Source of the DNA: Metarhizium brunneum
Lineage: Eukaryota; Ascomycota; Sordariomycetes; Hypocreales; Clavicipitaceae
Reading direction: 5' to 3'
Length of the DNA: 64,000 bases
Assembly: GCF_013426205.1 (NCBI RefSeq)
Contig: NC_089424.1
Coordinates: 3,658,001 to 3,722,000, forward strand
Part shown: in pieces, positions 1-10,697 of the stretch
Layout of the letters: each line of letters opens with the position of its first letter
Numbering within the stretch: position 1 is the first letter of the stretch
Notes under the pieces: generated by a model
What the model saw: the letters and a program-made list of their open reading frames with translations, nothing else
Database searches by the model: none
Told to the model about the DNA's origin: nothing
Position numbers and translations under genes: made by a program

Positions 1-1593
1 GCTGGTGTTATATGCTTGGCTGGTGGGATCTGTTTATGGTCGTGTTTGCGCGGAAATGAACTCAAGGAGCAAACTTGAATATATTTTTACTGTCAGATGG
101 TTTGCACTTTGGGCACCGGCCACGTACGGCCCCATGAGCCTGGTATTTCCCCGAGTCCACGACGGGGCCAAAGGTCGCGATGGCTAAAATTGGCAAGGCC
201 GAGGGCCCGGAACCATTCATGGCGCGGTTTTAGACTCGGAATGAGTACGCCCTTGAGTATTGTTAGCTTGGTGGGAAGGGCCCAACCTGAGAAAGATGTT
301 TGCAATGGATGGATGAGACAAGGGCAGCGTTTGCAAAGATGATGGCCTCGCGGAGAATGGAGACGAGCGGCCACGTTGCCATCTGTTTCAGTGACGAGAT
401 TTCACAAAATTTCTGTTTTTCCCTTATCTAGGATCCAGTCCCAAGGTGTCGTCGTTTGTGCACATTCGGTGCCATGTGAGATCTAGGAGTAGAGTTGGCG
501 CCGCTGGTGCTGCCAACATACTAGGAGCAGACAAGCCTATTATTAGACTTTGACACGGCGCTGCAGCCCGCACAGAATGGTGTTTCTCTAGTCTCTTGCA
601 GTCACCATCTTGACGGCAACGTGGGCGGCCCGATTGGACGGCATCCCAAGTTCTTGTAAGTGGCGCTTGTCGGGTACTGTCCAGGCAGCGTCGAGGGCAC
701 AGCTATTCAAGTCGATGGATGACTGCACGGAAATTGGGGCCAAATGAGCAATGGCAATGAGCTCCATCGAGGCCACGACGGCAAGAGACGTAACATGGCG
801 TGTGTGTGCGGATGTCACCAACAGGCTGAAGCGGCGTTTGGTGATTGCTTTTTTGGACCTGGCCTGGGCTCTTCCTCCAATAATCAACTTGCTGCGGAAG
901 ATGAAAAAGCGTTATATTGACGGGACATATGCATCAGTCGACCGAGACAAGCGGGTATTCCCTGCCTCAGGAGTTGCATTGATGCACAACACCATATCGG
1001 TAGCAAAATTACGTCTTGTTTTGGCCCATCATGTCCTCTAGCAAGTCATTCGAGGATTGTCTCGTCAGACTGTACCTCGGAACCATGAATAGAATGACTT
1101 CAATGTTGTCACTAAGTTTGCCAACCCCCGCTCCCCAGCCATCTCACTCAAGATGCTGCTCTCGTGGTGAACATGGTCGTTTCTTTCTGTTTACGTCACT
1201 CAGCCCAATAATAACAATAATAAGGAATGGTTTAACTTGGCTGGTGTTGGATATTGGTGCCCTTGTTAGAACATGAACTGACGGTTGTGCCGCGCCTCAG
1301 CCTGTGGCGGGTTCGATGCTCATGTACTACATACTACATGCAGCATTGCGCAGCGCTACACAATCACTCCAAATTCAATACGACTCGTGAGATTCTCCTG
1401 CATTTTCCCTAGCATTCAATGCAACCGCAGCGGCTACAATCTGTCCTCCCGACAAAGACCAACGAGTACATATATCCCCAAGTCGGCTCCTGGTCTGGCC
1501 ACACGCCCAGAACTCTACTCTGATTTACTCACATCGTCTATTACAAAGAAGCCAAAAGTCAATCTCCACGACCCGTTTGCTCTTCACATAAAT
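1..1593. other. No supportable gene
   Basis: Only short overlapping frames on both strands without recognisable domains, and no convincing splice-linked exons. The last part (about 1465-1593) is probably the promoter and leader of the lectin gene: a TATA-like ACATATATCC lies at about 1466, roughly 125 bp before its ATG. Confidence 0.5.
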
Positions 1594-1980
1594 ATGGCCA
1601 ACAATACATCCGTCCAAGTCACCGGCAACGTGGTCGAAATCAACTTTGGCGACGACTGGGCCCAGCAGCATCTCAAGGTCAAGACAAATTCCAAGTCCGT
1701 CCAAAACGTGCACATAAAAGTCGACGACCAAGAGTTTCAGGTCAGCGGCAGCGGAGAGCGCAACAACCTCATTTTCGACCGCCAGTTGGACAAGCCATGC
1801 AAGAAAATTTCGGCCACGTTTACGTACCAGGCTGGGAACGGGGACAAACTCGCGTCCAAACTGAACTCTGGAGGTCCCTACGACATTGGCCGCTATAAAA
1901 CTATTCATGTCGTTGCCGAGAACGGGGATGACGCCGACTACAACGACGCGATTTTTGAGATTTCAGGGTACTCGAAGTGA
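1594..1980 (+). CDS. Calcium-dependent lectin of LecB/PA-IIL type
   Basis: A single-exon 128-residue protein. The C-terminal part carries E-x3-D-x-D-x-N-D (in the stretch AENGDDADYNDA), which matches the two-calcium sugar-binding loop of the bacterial fucose/mannose-binding LecB/PA-IIL family (about 115 aa, a nine-stranded sandwich). An upstream VTGNVVEINF/VKVDDQEF-like beta pattern also fits. I chose the ATG at 1594 because the family domain starts there; the frame stays open upstream to 1285, but that extension has no similarity or signal peptide. No secretion signal is seen, so it may be cytosolic, as many fungal defence lectins are. In bacterial members the C-terminal Gly carboxylate of the partner subunit completes the calcium site; here the chain ends GYSK, so that contact would differ. 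Sugar specificity is unknown. Confidence 0.72.
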   Translation: MANNTSVQVTGNVVEINFGDDWAQQHLKVKTNSKSVQNVHIKVDDQEFQVSGSGERNNLIFDRQLDKPCKKISATFTYQAGNGDKLASKLNSGGPYDIGRYKTIHVVAENGDDADYNDAIFEISGYSK

Positions 1981-2291
1981 TTGCTAGTGAGGCTCGTCAA
2001 GTCTGTCTTCTTCGAATTGAGCTAGTTTCCTCAAGAAATATAGTGCTTGAATACAAGGGGTCGTCTCTTTTGAAGAAATATCTCCCTGTGAATTGGCGGA
2101 CGTTGTGCCGTGCGTTGTTTTGTGTTGCGAGGAAAAACAAAATCTACCAGAATTAGACCTCGCCTCGTGTGAGGCCTCTGCTTTTGGCAGAGTCGTTAAA
2201 ACATCTTGGTCAAGCTTCCTGCAGCCAGATGAACTGCTTTAGCATGATTGGTCCGTACGCCGGTCCGTCATGTCTGGTGTCAGTGGGACAT
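1981..2291. other. Non-coding, holds a duplicated 85-bp segment
   Basis: 3' flank of the lectin gene. The stretch 2129-2215 resembles 5841-5915 (shared blocks GGAAAAACAAAA, TCTACCA, TTTTGGCAGAGTCGTT). The 2.1-kb copy has an extra short inverted repeat, GCCTCGTGTGAGGC. No gene is visible. Confidence 0.5.
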
Positions 2292-2481
2292 TGTATGACA
2301 AGGGCTCGGAATGAGGGCTGGAAGCAATAGCTTAATTCATGTAATAACAGTCTTTGGTATCAATGGGCCTTGGTTTCCTCAAGGCCTCGTTGACCAAAGG
2401 GGCTTTAAATACAAGAAGTGCCTTAATCCCGTGACCGTAGCCCTTGTGTAACCTTTAACATTGGGCCATTTCCGTGTAACA
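2292..2481 (+). mobile_element. Solo LTR, copy 1 (degenerate)
   Basis: A stretch of about 190 bp running from TGTATGACAAGGGCTC to TTTCCGTGTAACA. It aligns along its length with the copies at 23774, 37207 and 55697, including the blocks TAATAACAGTCTTTGGTATCAA, CCTCAAGGCCT and CCGTGACCGTAGCCCTTGTGTAAC. It has a TATA-like TTTAAATACAAGAAGT where the other copies have TATTTATA. The 5' end differs by two bases from TGTGACA and the flanking pentamers (GACAT/GTCTT) match at only three positions, so this is probably an old insertion. Confidence 0.7.
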
Positions 2482-3304
2482 GTCTTGGGTTGCCGTTGTG
2501 AGTTTGTGTAATATCAACTATTTTGAGCAGAAATCTAGTTCAGGTCTAGTGGTGATAGCTCTTGCCGCTATCGCGTTTTGCTATAATCTCGACACAGCTT
2601 TATTATGTCCGGTGTAGTAATTATTTCTATAGCAGAAGATAAAGTCTGTCGCAGAGTATGTATAACATTAACAAATATCTATTAATATACTATACTACAT
2701 TACAATATATTATAGTATACCATAGTATATAAATTTTAGAACGTCCTTAGTTAGCTACTGGTGCTTTTATTTACCAATAATTGGTTTCTTCGTTTACATG
2801 TATTCGTTAGTTCGTCTATTCATGTCTCTTTTTACTTCTCTTCCTTTTTGCTCTCACGTTCGACTTGATTATCAACTCGCGCGTTCTAAAACTCGCTCCG
2901 CACCTAACACCTAGAAACAATTTAAACCTCTTTATAAGAACCTATTTTGACAATATACCACGTTTGCTATGAAGCCAGAGGCCTAGGTAGGTCTTTTAAG
3001 CGCAAGCAGAGTGTATCAGCATGGGATTCCGCAAGGGTAAGTATTTAGATAACTCCGGTCATATGTCGCTCGTTTTTTTTTTTTCCTTTGTCTTTTGTCG
3101 CTCGTTTTTTTTCCTTTGTCTTTTGTCGCTCCTTTTGTTTTTTCATTTGTATATAGTATTGATAGATAGCATCATTAATAAAGGGTGGGCGGGTTGGGCC
3201 CCAGCAGGGTTTGCACCTCATCGTGGTTGCTGGGTCTAGTAGCCTTCAAAGGTGGCCCCTTTGAAGGTGAAGCCAACGCAAACATCATGTAAATAGTTAG
3301 ACAG
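2482..3304. other. AT-rich non-coding stretch
   Basis: Strongly AT-rich between about 2630 and 2740, rich in TATAGTATA-like words. No domain-bearing frame is seen. It contains the T-rich tandem repeat listed separately. Confidence 0.5.
3064..3150 (+). repeat. T-rich tandem repeat, about 3 units of 27-33 bp
   Basis: Three successive units each begin TGTCGCTC and continue with a T run, TCCTTTGTCTT or a variant of it. The unit length varies mainly with the T-run length. Confidence 0.75.
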
Positions 3305-4774
3305 TCAAATGAAATCACGCTTTCTCTCGAGACTCTTGAATTTATTCTTGCCCTTCTCGATCTGGAACACTTCAGGGCGGCGGGTTTGGGTTTTCTCTTC
3401 CATGCACCTGTACATGGCGCCAATGCGATTATTCTCGGCGCATTGCGACTCTGTCCTTTCGCCAAGTCGTTCATACTCTTGCTCATATAGCCGCCAGGCA
3501 GTCCCTGGCTCACAATATCGATACATGTAGCCAAACGGGACAACAACGTCGTGTAGGATGTGAGAGTGTGACGCCCAGGTCGGGTAAAGGGGGAAGCATT
3601 GGCCTCCCAGGTCCTGCCAAGTTCTCAGCAAAAGACGACGCACTCCACTGCCCTTGACGCCCAGCTTTGATCCTCCCTTTGGCGTCTCCAAGGTCATGAT
3701 CTTGACGGAAAAGTCGGTACGACAGAGTGTGCACGCCCCGAAGGTGTGTTTGCTGGGGGATGCAATCGCCATCTGCACAGCCTTGCACAGGGCATATTCG
3801 TGCCGCTGAGGTGATAGCACCTCGAAGGAGAGCCCTTTAGATTTCACAGATGCCTGGGAGACCTACTTCTCAAACGCCTCAAACTCGCTTTCGCTGTATC
3901 GCTGGTGCGGGCAGATTTGCATGCCCCAATATGGCGCGGGCTCCGTCTGCTTGGCTGGACGGTAGAGCAAGGATCTATGCAGCACCACCCTTCGATCGAA
4001 GCCCAAAGGATGGAATGTGGCCTCGACGTTACACTCCATTCGAGAATTCTTGACAGCCCGAGTAATTTGGCGGCGTTGCAGGAGACGGTCCCTGTACTCT
4101 GAATGCTCGTTGCTTCGCGCCGCCTTAAGGTAGAAATGGAGATGCCTGTAGGAGAAGATCCAGGGGAATGCATCCGAGACTTCGGACTCCCTGCTGGCAT
4201 CCACATGGGGTTGGGCACAGATTGGCCTCTTCGGGGCGCCGGGCGTATCTCTCCTATCGACACGATGGAGACGGAAACAAAGATCGCATATCCAAAAGTC
4301 GCGGAGTATCAAAGACAGGACATGTGTCCTCACCATGTGGGTAGACATGCGGTAGAATAGAGGACTGTATCCCATCGTCGACATTTTCCGAAAGATGGTG
4401 CATGTGTTTCTGAATGAGACCTGGTCCTTTGTAGATAAGTTGGCCACGATGCCCATCACAATCTTCAACGGCATTTTGCAAATGCGAGCTACAGGCTCAG
4501 TCTTTGGGCGTGATGCACTGCTCTTATAATGCACGAGGAGCTTCAATTTCCCGACAAGATTTGTGGTAGGGGGCTTGGGGGGCTCGGGGGGCTGGTCTCT
4601 TTCCGATCTGTGATCTGGGAACTTGGTGAACTGGCTGGACGGCCGCGGATGACGGAGCGGAGGACAGAGAGGAGGTCTCTTATTGATGAACAAGCCGCTT
4701 TCTCGTAGTTGGCTGAAGACAGGCATTGCTAGGACGGGTGCTAGAAGTCTAGCCTCGGATGAAACATCCTGCAA
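3305..4774 (-). pseudogene. F-box protein interrupted by an in-frame TAG
   Basis: On the minus strand an ATG at 4774 opens 303 codons, ending at TAG (3865-3863). The same frame then continues for 185 more codons to 3305. The first part has a Pro-rich N-terminus and an F-box-like stretch at about residues 96-125 (ICKMPLKIVMGIVANLS). The second part holds the C-terminal block usual in large fungal F-box families (a CTLCRTDF motif followed by a TWQDLGG segment). F-box proteins recruit substrates to SCF ubiquitin ligases through Skp1. No intron with a legal phase that I could find removes the TAG while keeping the homologous sequence around it. CAG to TAG would be a simple C-to-T change. It is either a recent nonsense allele, a truncated but functional protein, or a sequencing error. 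Confidence 0.6.
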
Positions 4775-5490
4775 GAGGTGCAGTGTGTAGAGGAGTGGAG
4801 TGGCATGTGTCGCAGAGAAATGAAAAGAGGGACTTGGGGAATGTCCAAGTTTAACAAGAAGAGAAGACCAAGGCAGCTTCTTTTATAATGGAAGCCCGGT
4901 GGCCCGGTATAAAATGTCCCAAGTTTGAAAAGACGTGGCTGGTGAAGTTAAAATGCATGGCTGACGCTCTGTTTAGTATCTCAAATCCGCCGAGCGCAAA
5001 AATTAAGTTTTCGTATCTACTTAGCATCTTGCAAATCACTGCAAGTGGCTTGGAACCGAGACGTGTGGCATATCTTAGCAACGACCTAGCAACCAAGCTT
5101 TGCCATGTTGTCCCACGGCACGAGTCGAGTTTGTTAGCATAGACTAGTTTGTTGGCCCAGGAGCAACAAGCTAGATTGAACATAAAGTCAAACACGTCAC
5201 ACATTGTCAAACGCGAAACTTGCGGGATTAATAAGGCACGCTTGCAATCTGAATGTCGGGGGATGTTTGGCCAGGGGCCGCGATTTCTGCGTCTTTTTGC
5301 CCAATGCTCAGTAATTAAATCCGACAACCAGCGTGACAGGTAACCAGCTGCGACATGTTGGCATATCGTTACATGTGCTGTAGCCACAATTCTTTTCATC
5401 ATTGATGTTTAGCTCGGCACGGCTTGTGTCTAGTAAAGGGCCGCTATAACGAAAAAAGTAAAAAAGTCCGATACCACTAATAGTGTATAA
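4775..5490. other. No confident gene
   Basis: A 183-codon minus-strand frame (5402-4851) exists but I recognise no domain in it. It may be decayed coding sequence or chance. Confidence 0.4.
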
Positions 5491-5760
5491 ATGCTTAACC
5501 AGCGCCTCGATTTTACACTAGTGCAAATTGGGGCGTTAGAAGAGTCCACCACTACAGGCGATAATTTAACAACCATCGGGCGAGAGAATGCGGAACGACG
5601 GGCCCATTACCGAACGGCCCGGAAGCTCGGCCATCTCTTGGACGACGTGGCTCCGTCGGCCCCACATCTGCCCCGGGCCTACGGACTGCGCGTGTCCGAG
5701 ATCAGCGAGCAGGAGAAGATTGATCCGACGGAGCGCATCCATCACTGCATGTATCACCAT
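5491..5760 (+). pseudogene. Fragment of an uncharacterised fungal protein family
   Basis: The open frame from 5491 contains a segment (about residues 40-80, with LLDDVAPSAPHLPRAYG and RVSEIS) that resembles an uncharacterised fungal family in which a similar APxTPxLxxAYGxRxSEIS stretch precedes a longer conserved domain. That following domain is absent here; the frame instead runs into low-similarity sequence and the repeat at 5841. I read it as a truncated relic. The family link is from pattern memory and is weak. Confidence 0.3.
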
Positions 5761-5840
5761 GGCACAGTTCACCCGGCGGCCCGTGATACTGACTGTGCTT
5801 GCACCTGCTCGAGCTCGGCTGCGAGGAGTGCCTCTGTTGT

Positions 5841-5915
5841 AGGGAAAAACAAAAGATCTACCAAAATAAGACCTCCACTTTTGGCAGAGTCGTTGAAATA
5901 CCCTTTTGAGCCAAG
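5841..5915 (+). repeat. Second copy of the 2.13-kb segment
   Basis: Direct-orientation partner of 2129-2215, with shared blocks GGGAAAAACAAAA, TCTACCA, TTTTGGCAGAGTCGTT. It lacks the short palindrome found in the first copy. Confidence 0.55.
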
Positions 5916-8229
5916 ATGCGTCGAGATTGAGAGGCTGGACGAATGCAGTTCTAGTATTTGCTCGCCGCATCCCAAAGGGCTCCAAGTCAAATCGACTTTT
6001 GGACTCGGGGGCGATATGAGTGACTGCCATTGGCAACCGCCCGTCATGCAATTATCAACTTGAAGCTGCGATATCCCGATTAAATATCGTTGCTCGACAC
6101 CCTACAGGAAAGGCCCCCAATATCCCATATCCGGCTAATAGAGTGCGCCAGTGGTGCACGCTTGTACTCGTGACTCACGGGTGCCACCATCACCCTCTCC
6201 ACCCTGTATCAACCTACTCCGGAAGAGGCTCCTTGGACTATGTGGCTCCAAACGCAGACTCGGCGAGAGCTTGAAAGCCTTGAAAATCCCTCGGTGAATT
6301 CTACGCCATTCTTTCATGATGCCGAGTCGGATGATCCGGAAGCGGATGAGTCCACTATTGATAACTATGATGACCGTGACTCTACAGGAGTCGTTTTCGA
6401 GCGTTGCCATGCTCGACTCGGGACAACTAATCGACCTCGGTACGCCTGAGCCTCCCCAAATACCAGCCGGGGCTTCAGAGGACAAGCACGAATATGACGG
6501 GGTCGAGTGGATAGCCAGCCTCAACGTTCTCGGCACGCCGCAAGATGGCAGCCGCAAGACTGTCCGCGTCAACAGCTCTTGTTGCATTACACGTAGGCCG
6601 GACAGAATGGTGGTACTAGGACCCGACAAGTCGGATATATGCTGGGAATATCTGAAACAAGAAACACCAGACAAGAAACGGGCAGTTCTCTCAAGAGCAT
6701 TGTAGTCTTGCTGTAGGCCCATCGACTACAGCGAATTAGAGTAGAAAAGTTGGTTACCAATGGATGGCAAGGGGTTCAGAGGCTGTCATGGTGCCGTTAC
6801 CAGAAGTGGGTAGTGGCAGAGTATCTCCGATACATGCGATTGTAATTTTTGTTTTACGTTATACATGTCGAGAACATATGACGTAATCCAAGACTTTATT
6901 CGATATGGAATAATGTGTAGAAAAAAGTATACATGGATAGAAACAATCGATTACTTTCTCCATGTCGTCGACCTAAGATGCGGAGCACGATAATTCGGAT
7001 GCTGCCAACTCTGACATACATATTTTGCACCAGACATCAATTGATATTGACTAGACGGGACCTGGGGCCAAGACGGGCGCTTCGGGCGGCCTTACGGACA
7101 CTGCATGCTGCCCTGCTGGCCCGCCGCCATGCCAAGGCTGTCATGGTCTTAGCAGCATGACATGGATTGCTTGGGGTTCTCGGCAAATACAACTGATTGG
7201 CACATTGCTCACATGCCGTATAAGTCAGCATCGGACCTCCGGTTTGCCGTTTTGCAAGTGTAGACATAGCCTTTACATGTCTGACAGTACACTATTTTTT
7301 GGAGACTACGGAAACGCTAGTCGAGAAGCATTTTTAGGTGACCATTTTTAGACGCACGCATGTGGCAGCAAGGATTTGTAAGCAGTCGTGGACAACATTG
7401 GACCAATTAAGCTTGTTGTACAGTGCCCGTACGGTACGCAGGACAGTGTACCAGACGACATGGTCTTGCCAGGACCAACCAGACCGGGTTCCAACGAGAA
7501 CTTGGCTCTGCTGCAGAGCCCCGTCCGTTGGTCCCGTGCAATCCTCGAGATGCTCAAGTGCACCCTCAGCGAGTAAAGACGTCCCTACTGAAGCCGCACG
7601 TGCGTGATTAAAGGACCAGAGGTGCACGGAAAACAACGGTGCGGGTGGAGCGGAGTGGGCCGTCATAAAAAAGGTCGGGCGGGAAGAAAGAAATTTTTCA
7701 AGCTGTCAAGTCGAAATGAAATGTGGCGGATAACGCCTTGCGCGCTAAACCCGTCTTGGCCAGAGCCAGGGGTTCAACGGGCCAACGGGGCTGGTCTGGT
7801 CTGGTCTGGTCTGGTTCAAATGTGCTCAAGTGCTGCCGTCGCGTCGCATTGAACGCGGGCGGGGCCGTCATTCAACCAGTCTGGTGGCTGCCGTGTGCAT
7901 TGTTCTCAATGCCTGCTTCTCGTTGGACGCGGAGCGACTCAGGCACGTTACGGGGCATTTGGCATTTCGTATTCCTTATCAGTGTGTGGTGCGGAGTGCT
8001 GCTGGTGCTGCTGGTGCTGCTGTGCTCTGGCTCTGTGCTGCCTGCGGAAGGGGGCGTGTGAGACTGCGAGACACCACCAGACGAGCGCGGACTGGTTTGT
8101 TTCTCCAACCTCCAACACCACCGTCACCACCACGACTCTCGACTCGACCCCATGGCCATCCTCGATTAATCCGCCTCACGATAGCAGCCCCGGGCGTGAG
8201 GACCTGAGGACCAGCCATAGCCGCCAACA
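5916..8229. other. No confident gene; short microsatellite
   Basis: Several short overlapping frames on both strands (for example 6240-6705 plus and 6722-6135 minus) lack domains or intron logic. A (CTGGT)5 run lies at 7791-7815. The last few hundred bases should contain the promoter of the GT90 gene. Confidence 0.45.
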
Positions 8230-9843
8230 ATGGGTCCCCTCCCGATTTTCAAGCGACGATTCTGCGGTCCCAGCATCGTCATTGTCGCGGCCTTTCTCTT
8301 CCTCCTTTCCATCGCCACACTGCTGTCTCGGCCAGCCTATCTCGAGCACCTGCCGGACGTGTTGCCCGCCCTCGAGGAGCAATTGCCCAGCTTCGGGGAC
8401 AGGAACAAATTTGGAAGCCAGACCAACAAGTCGGGCAAGAAGGGATATGTATCACCAAAGAACAAAGCATGGAAGTTCAACCCGGTGCGCGATGCCAACA
8501 GCTACTCCCTCGATTCCGAGCAGTGTAACATGGCCTTCCCGGGCCTGTTTGCAGAGATTGAGCGAGGAGTCGATGCCCAGAAAGCGAGAGGAAACATTAC
8601 ACCCAAGCAACTCAACATATCCGAGCGCGGTAGGGGAGCCCTGCGGGGCATGATTGTCGACCAGCAAGTACGTGCTGCCTTTGCCCAACACCATGATCAC
8701 CCATGCACACCGCTAATGATGCTCTGCGTAGCTCTATATTCTCCAGGAGACAATCCTGGAAAACGAGTACGACACCTCGCGCGCAGTTGCCGTCTTACAC
8801 GCCATCCACAGAGCCATGGTAACGTCCCCTGAGCCCTTGCCCAACATCGAGTTCGCCTTCACAGTCGCCGACGTCGTGCCGGATCCGGAGGAAAACAACT
8901 ACCCCATCTGGGGCTTGACACGCAAGGCCGAAGACGAGGAGATATGGCTCATGGGCGATTTTGGTTACTGGAGCTGGCCGTTGGACCTTGTGGGGAGCTA
9001 CGACGAGGTGCGGCGAAAGATGGCCGAGGCCGAGGTCAAGTTTGAACAAAAGACCAAGAAGGCCGTCTGGAGAGGAGCCGTGGCCACCAACGGCCACCGA
9101 GAGGAGCTGATCAAGGTGACCAAGGATAAGGAATGGGCCGACGTGCGAGCCATTGTGTGGGCAGGCATCAGTGACCTGGTTTCCGAGGACCAGGCAAAGG
9201 CCTTGTCCATGTCGGAACATTGCAAATACCAGTTTGTCATCCACACCGAAGGTAGGTGCTCCATGTGGCGGCTAGCATCACGCGGGCGCACCGCTAACCA
9301 GCAACGACAGGGCACAGCTACTCGGGCCGGGGGAAGTATCTCCAGAACTGCAACTCGGTCGTCATCATGCACAAGCGGATGTGGATCGAGCCGCACCACG
9401 CGCTGCTGGTGGCGGACGGTCCCAAGCAGAACTTTGTCGAGGTGGCCGAGGACTTCTCCGACCTGGAAGCCAAGGTTACGGAGCTCCTCGCCCACCCGGA
9501 GAGAGCCAAGAGGATTGCCCAAAACGGCGCCGACATATTCAGGGACCGATACTTGACACCGGCATCGCAGGTGTGCTACTGGCGCGAGCTGCTCCGGGGC
9601 TGGGCGTCGGTCAGTTTTGAGCCTCAGCTCTGGAACGTGGACAAGGATGGCGCCAGAACAACGATGCGGGGTGTGCCGTTTGAGACGTTTGTGTACGTTC
9701 CATGTCATGTCCGACATGCTTGCAGCTTTAATGTCCATTGTTTGGCTAACATGTTTTTTCGCTACTACAGACTACAGTCCATCATGGTGCAGCCAGCGCC
9801 CGCCAAGTGTAAATGGCTGGGCAGGTTTTTGGGTCAGTGTTAA
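8230..9843 (+). CDS. GT90/CAP10-family glycosyltransferase
   Basis: Four exons: 8230-8667, 8732-9251, 9311-9692 and 9771-9843, giving 470 aa. Introns are 64, 59 and 78 bp with GT/AG ends; the first two carry CTAAT/CTAAC branch sites. The protein has a short cytosolic tail and a membrane anchor at about residues 14-33, then a lumenal domain, so a Golgi type II topology is expected. The CAP10 domain is marked by the WRG segment (KAVWRGA) and the EGHSYSGRGKYLQNCNSVV block that is rebuilt only when intron 2 is removed, a strong check on the model. The family transfers xylose or glucose from UDP-sugars to glycans (cryptococcal CAP10/Cxt1, animal POGLUT). The acceptor here is unknown. The third intron is a multiple of three and open, so retention would add 26 codons. 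Confidence 0.88.
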
Positions 9844-10672
9844 TAATGGGGCGCGGAACTCTTTTAGCAGGTTTTAATTATCTTTTTCTTTGTTGTTCTG
9901 TGGTCATGTACAGCTAGCATATACATTCATATAGAGTCTCATGTAATTTGCCGCAAAGATACCCGAATAATAATGCGACTTGGGCTGCACAGGGAGATGG
10001 CATCGTACACTGCGTGAGTGTGTTTGGCGAGGTGCGTTTCGGGCTCAAATACACGTTGTCTCTCAGGATGAAACTATCTGGTCAGGAACATTGAAGTCTG
10101 AGCTGCGTGGGAAGACGCTGCCATTTTCTTACATTGCCACGGTTCTGCCTCGGTAGCAAAACTCGACGAATGGGGATATTGTGGAGAGCATTCAATGTTG
10201 ATATCGCACCAAAAAATAGACGTGGCCACGCCGCACATATTGATGTGTTAGTACCCCTTATCTTGTGTGACCATTGAGCCTGGTGTGGTTGGAGTCTTTG
10301 ATGGAGCGGGTCGTTTTTGTCGCCGAATTGGCGTTGATTCACGCTCCTCTAAATCAAGAAAACACAGAGCCATTTAATGTTATGGGAGGGTTAGCGGATT
10401 GTCACCTGTTGAGATCAGGAGTAAGGTGGTGCAGCTAAAATACGGAGCGACCTCGGGGCCAGGAGAAATGTAATTCCAAACCACATTCGTCTAGCACGCG
10501 CGGGTGTAAACGACATCAAGATGTAAGAAACCGGCCTGAAGCCCTGAAAAGGTAGTGGTTTAACTGGCTTTGTGATTTTGCACTTGAATCGGGCGCATTA
10601 TATGGCGGTGATAACACCTTTTCTTCCCATGTATTGATGTTAATCATACTACTTGGCACTCTCCGCTGGTAC
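9844..10672. other. No gene seen
   Basis: 3' flank of the glycosyltransferase, followed by non-coding sequence with only short frames. Confidence 0.5.
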
Positions 10673-10673
10673 C

Positions 10674-10697
10674 AACCCTAACCCTGACCCTGACCCT
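10674..10697 (-). repeat. Interstitial telomere-like repeat
   Basis: On the minus strand this reads as four hexamers of TTAGGG type (TTAGGG, TCAGGG, TCAGGG, TTAGGG). TTAGGG is the usual telomere repeat of filamentous fungi. The stop codon of the neighbouring trypsin-like frame lies inside the first hexamer. Confidence 0.7.

Noticed and set aside
1305..1330. tRNA-like T-loop (GGGTTCGATGC)
   Set aside because: No matching acceptor stem or anticodon arm can be folded from the flanks.
7604..8207. Several overlapping plus-strand frames before the GT90 gene
   Set aside because: They change frame without splice signals, include the CTGGT microsatellite, and have no domain; most likely promoter and leader sequence.
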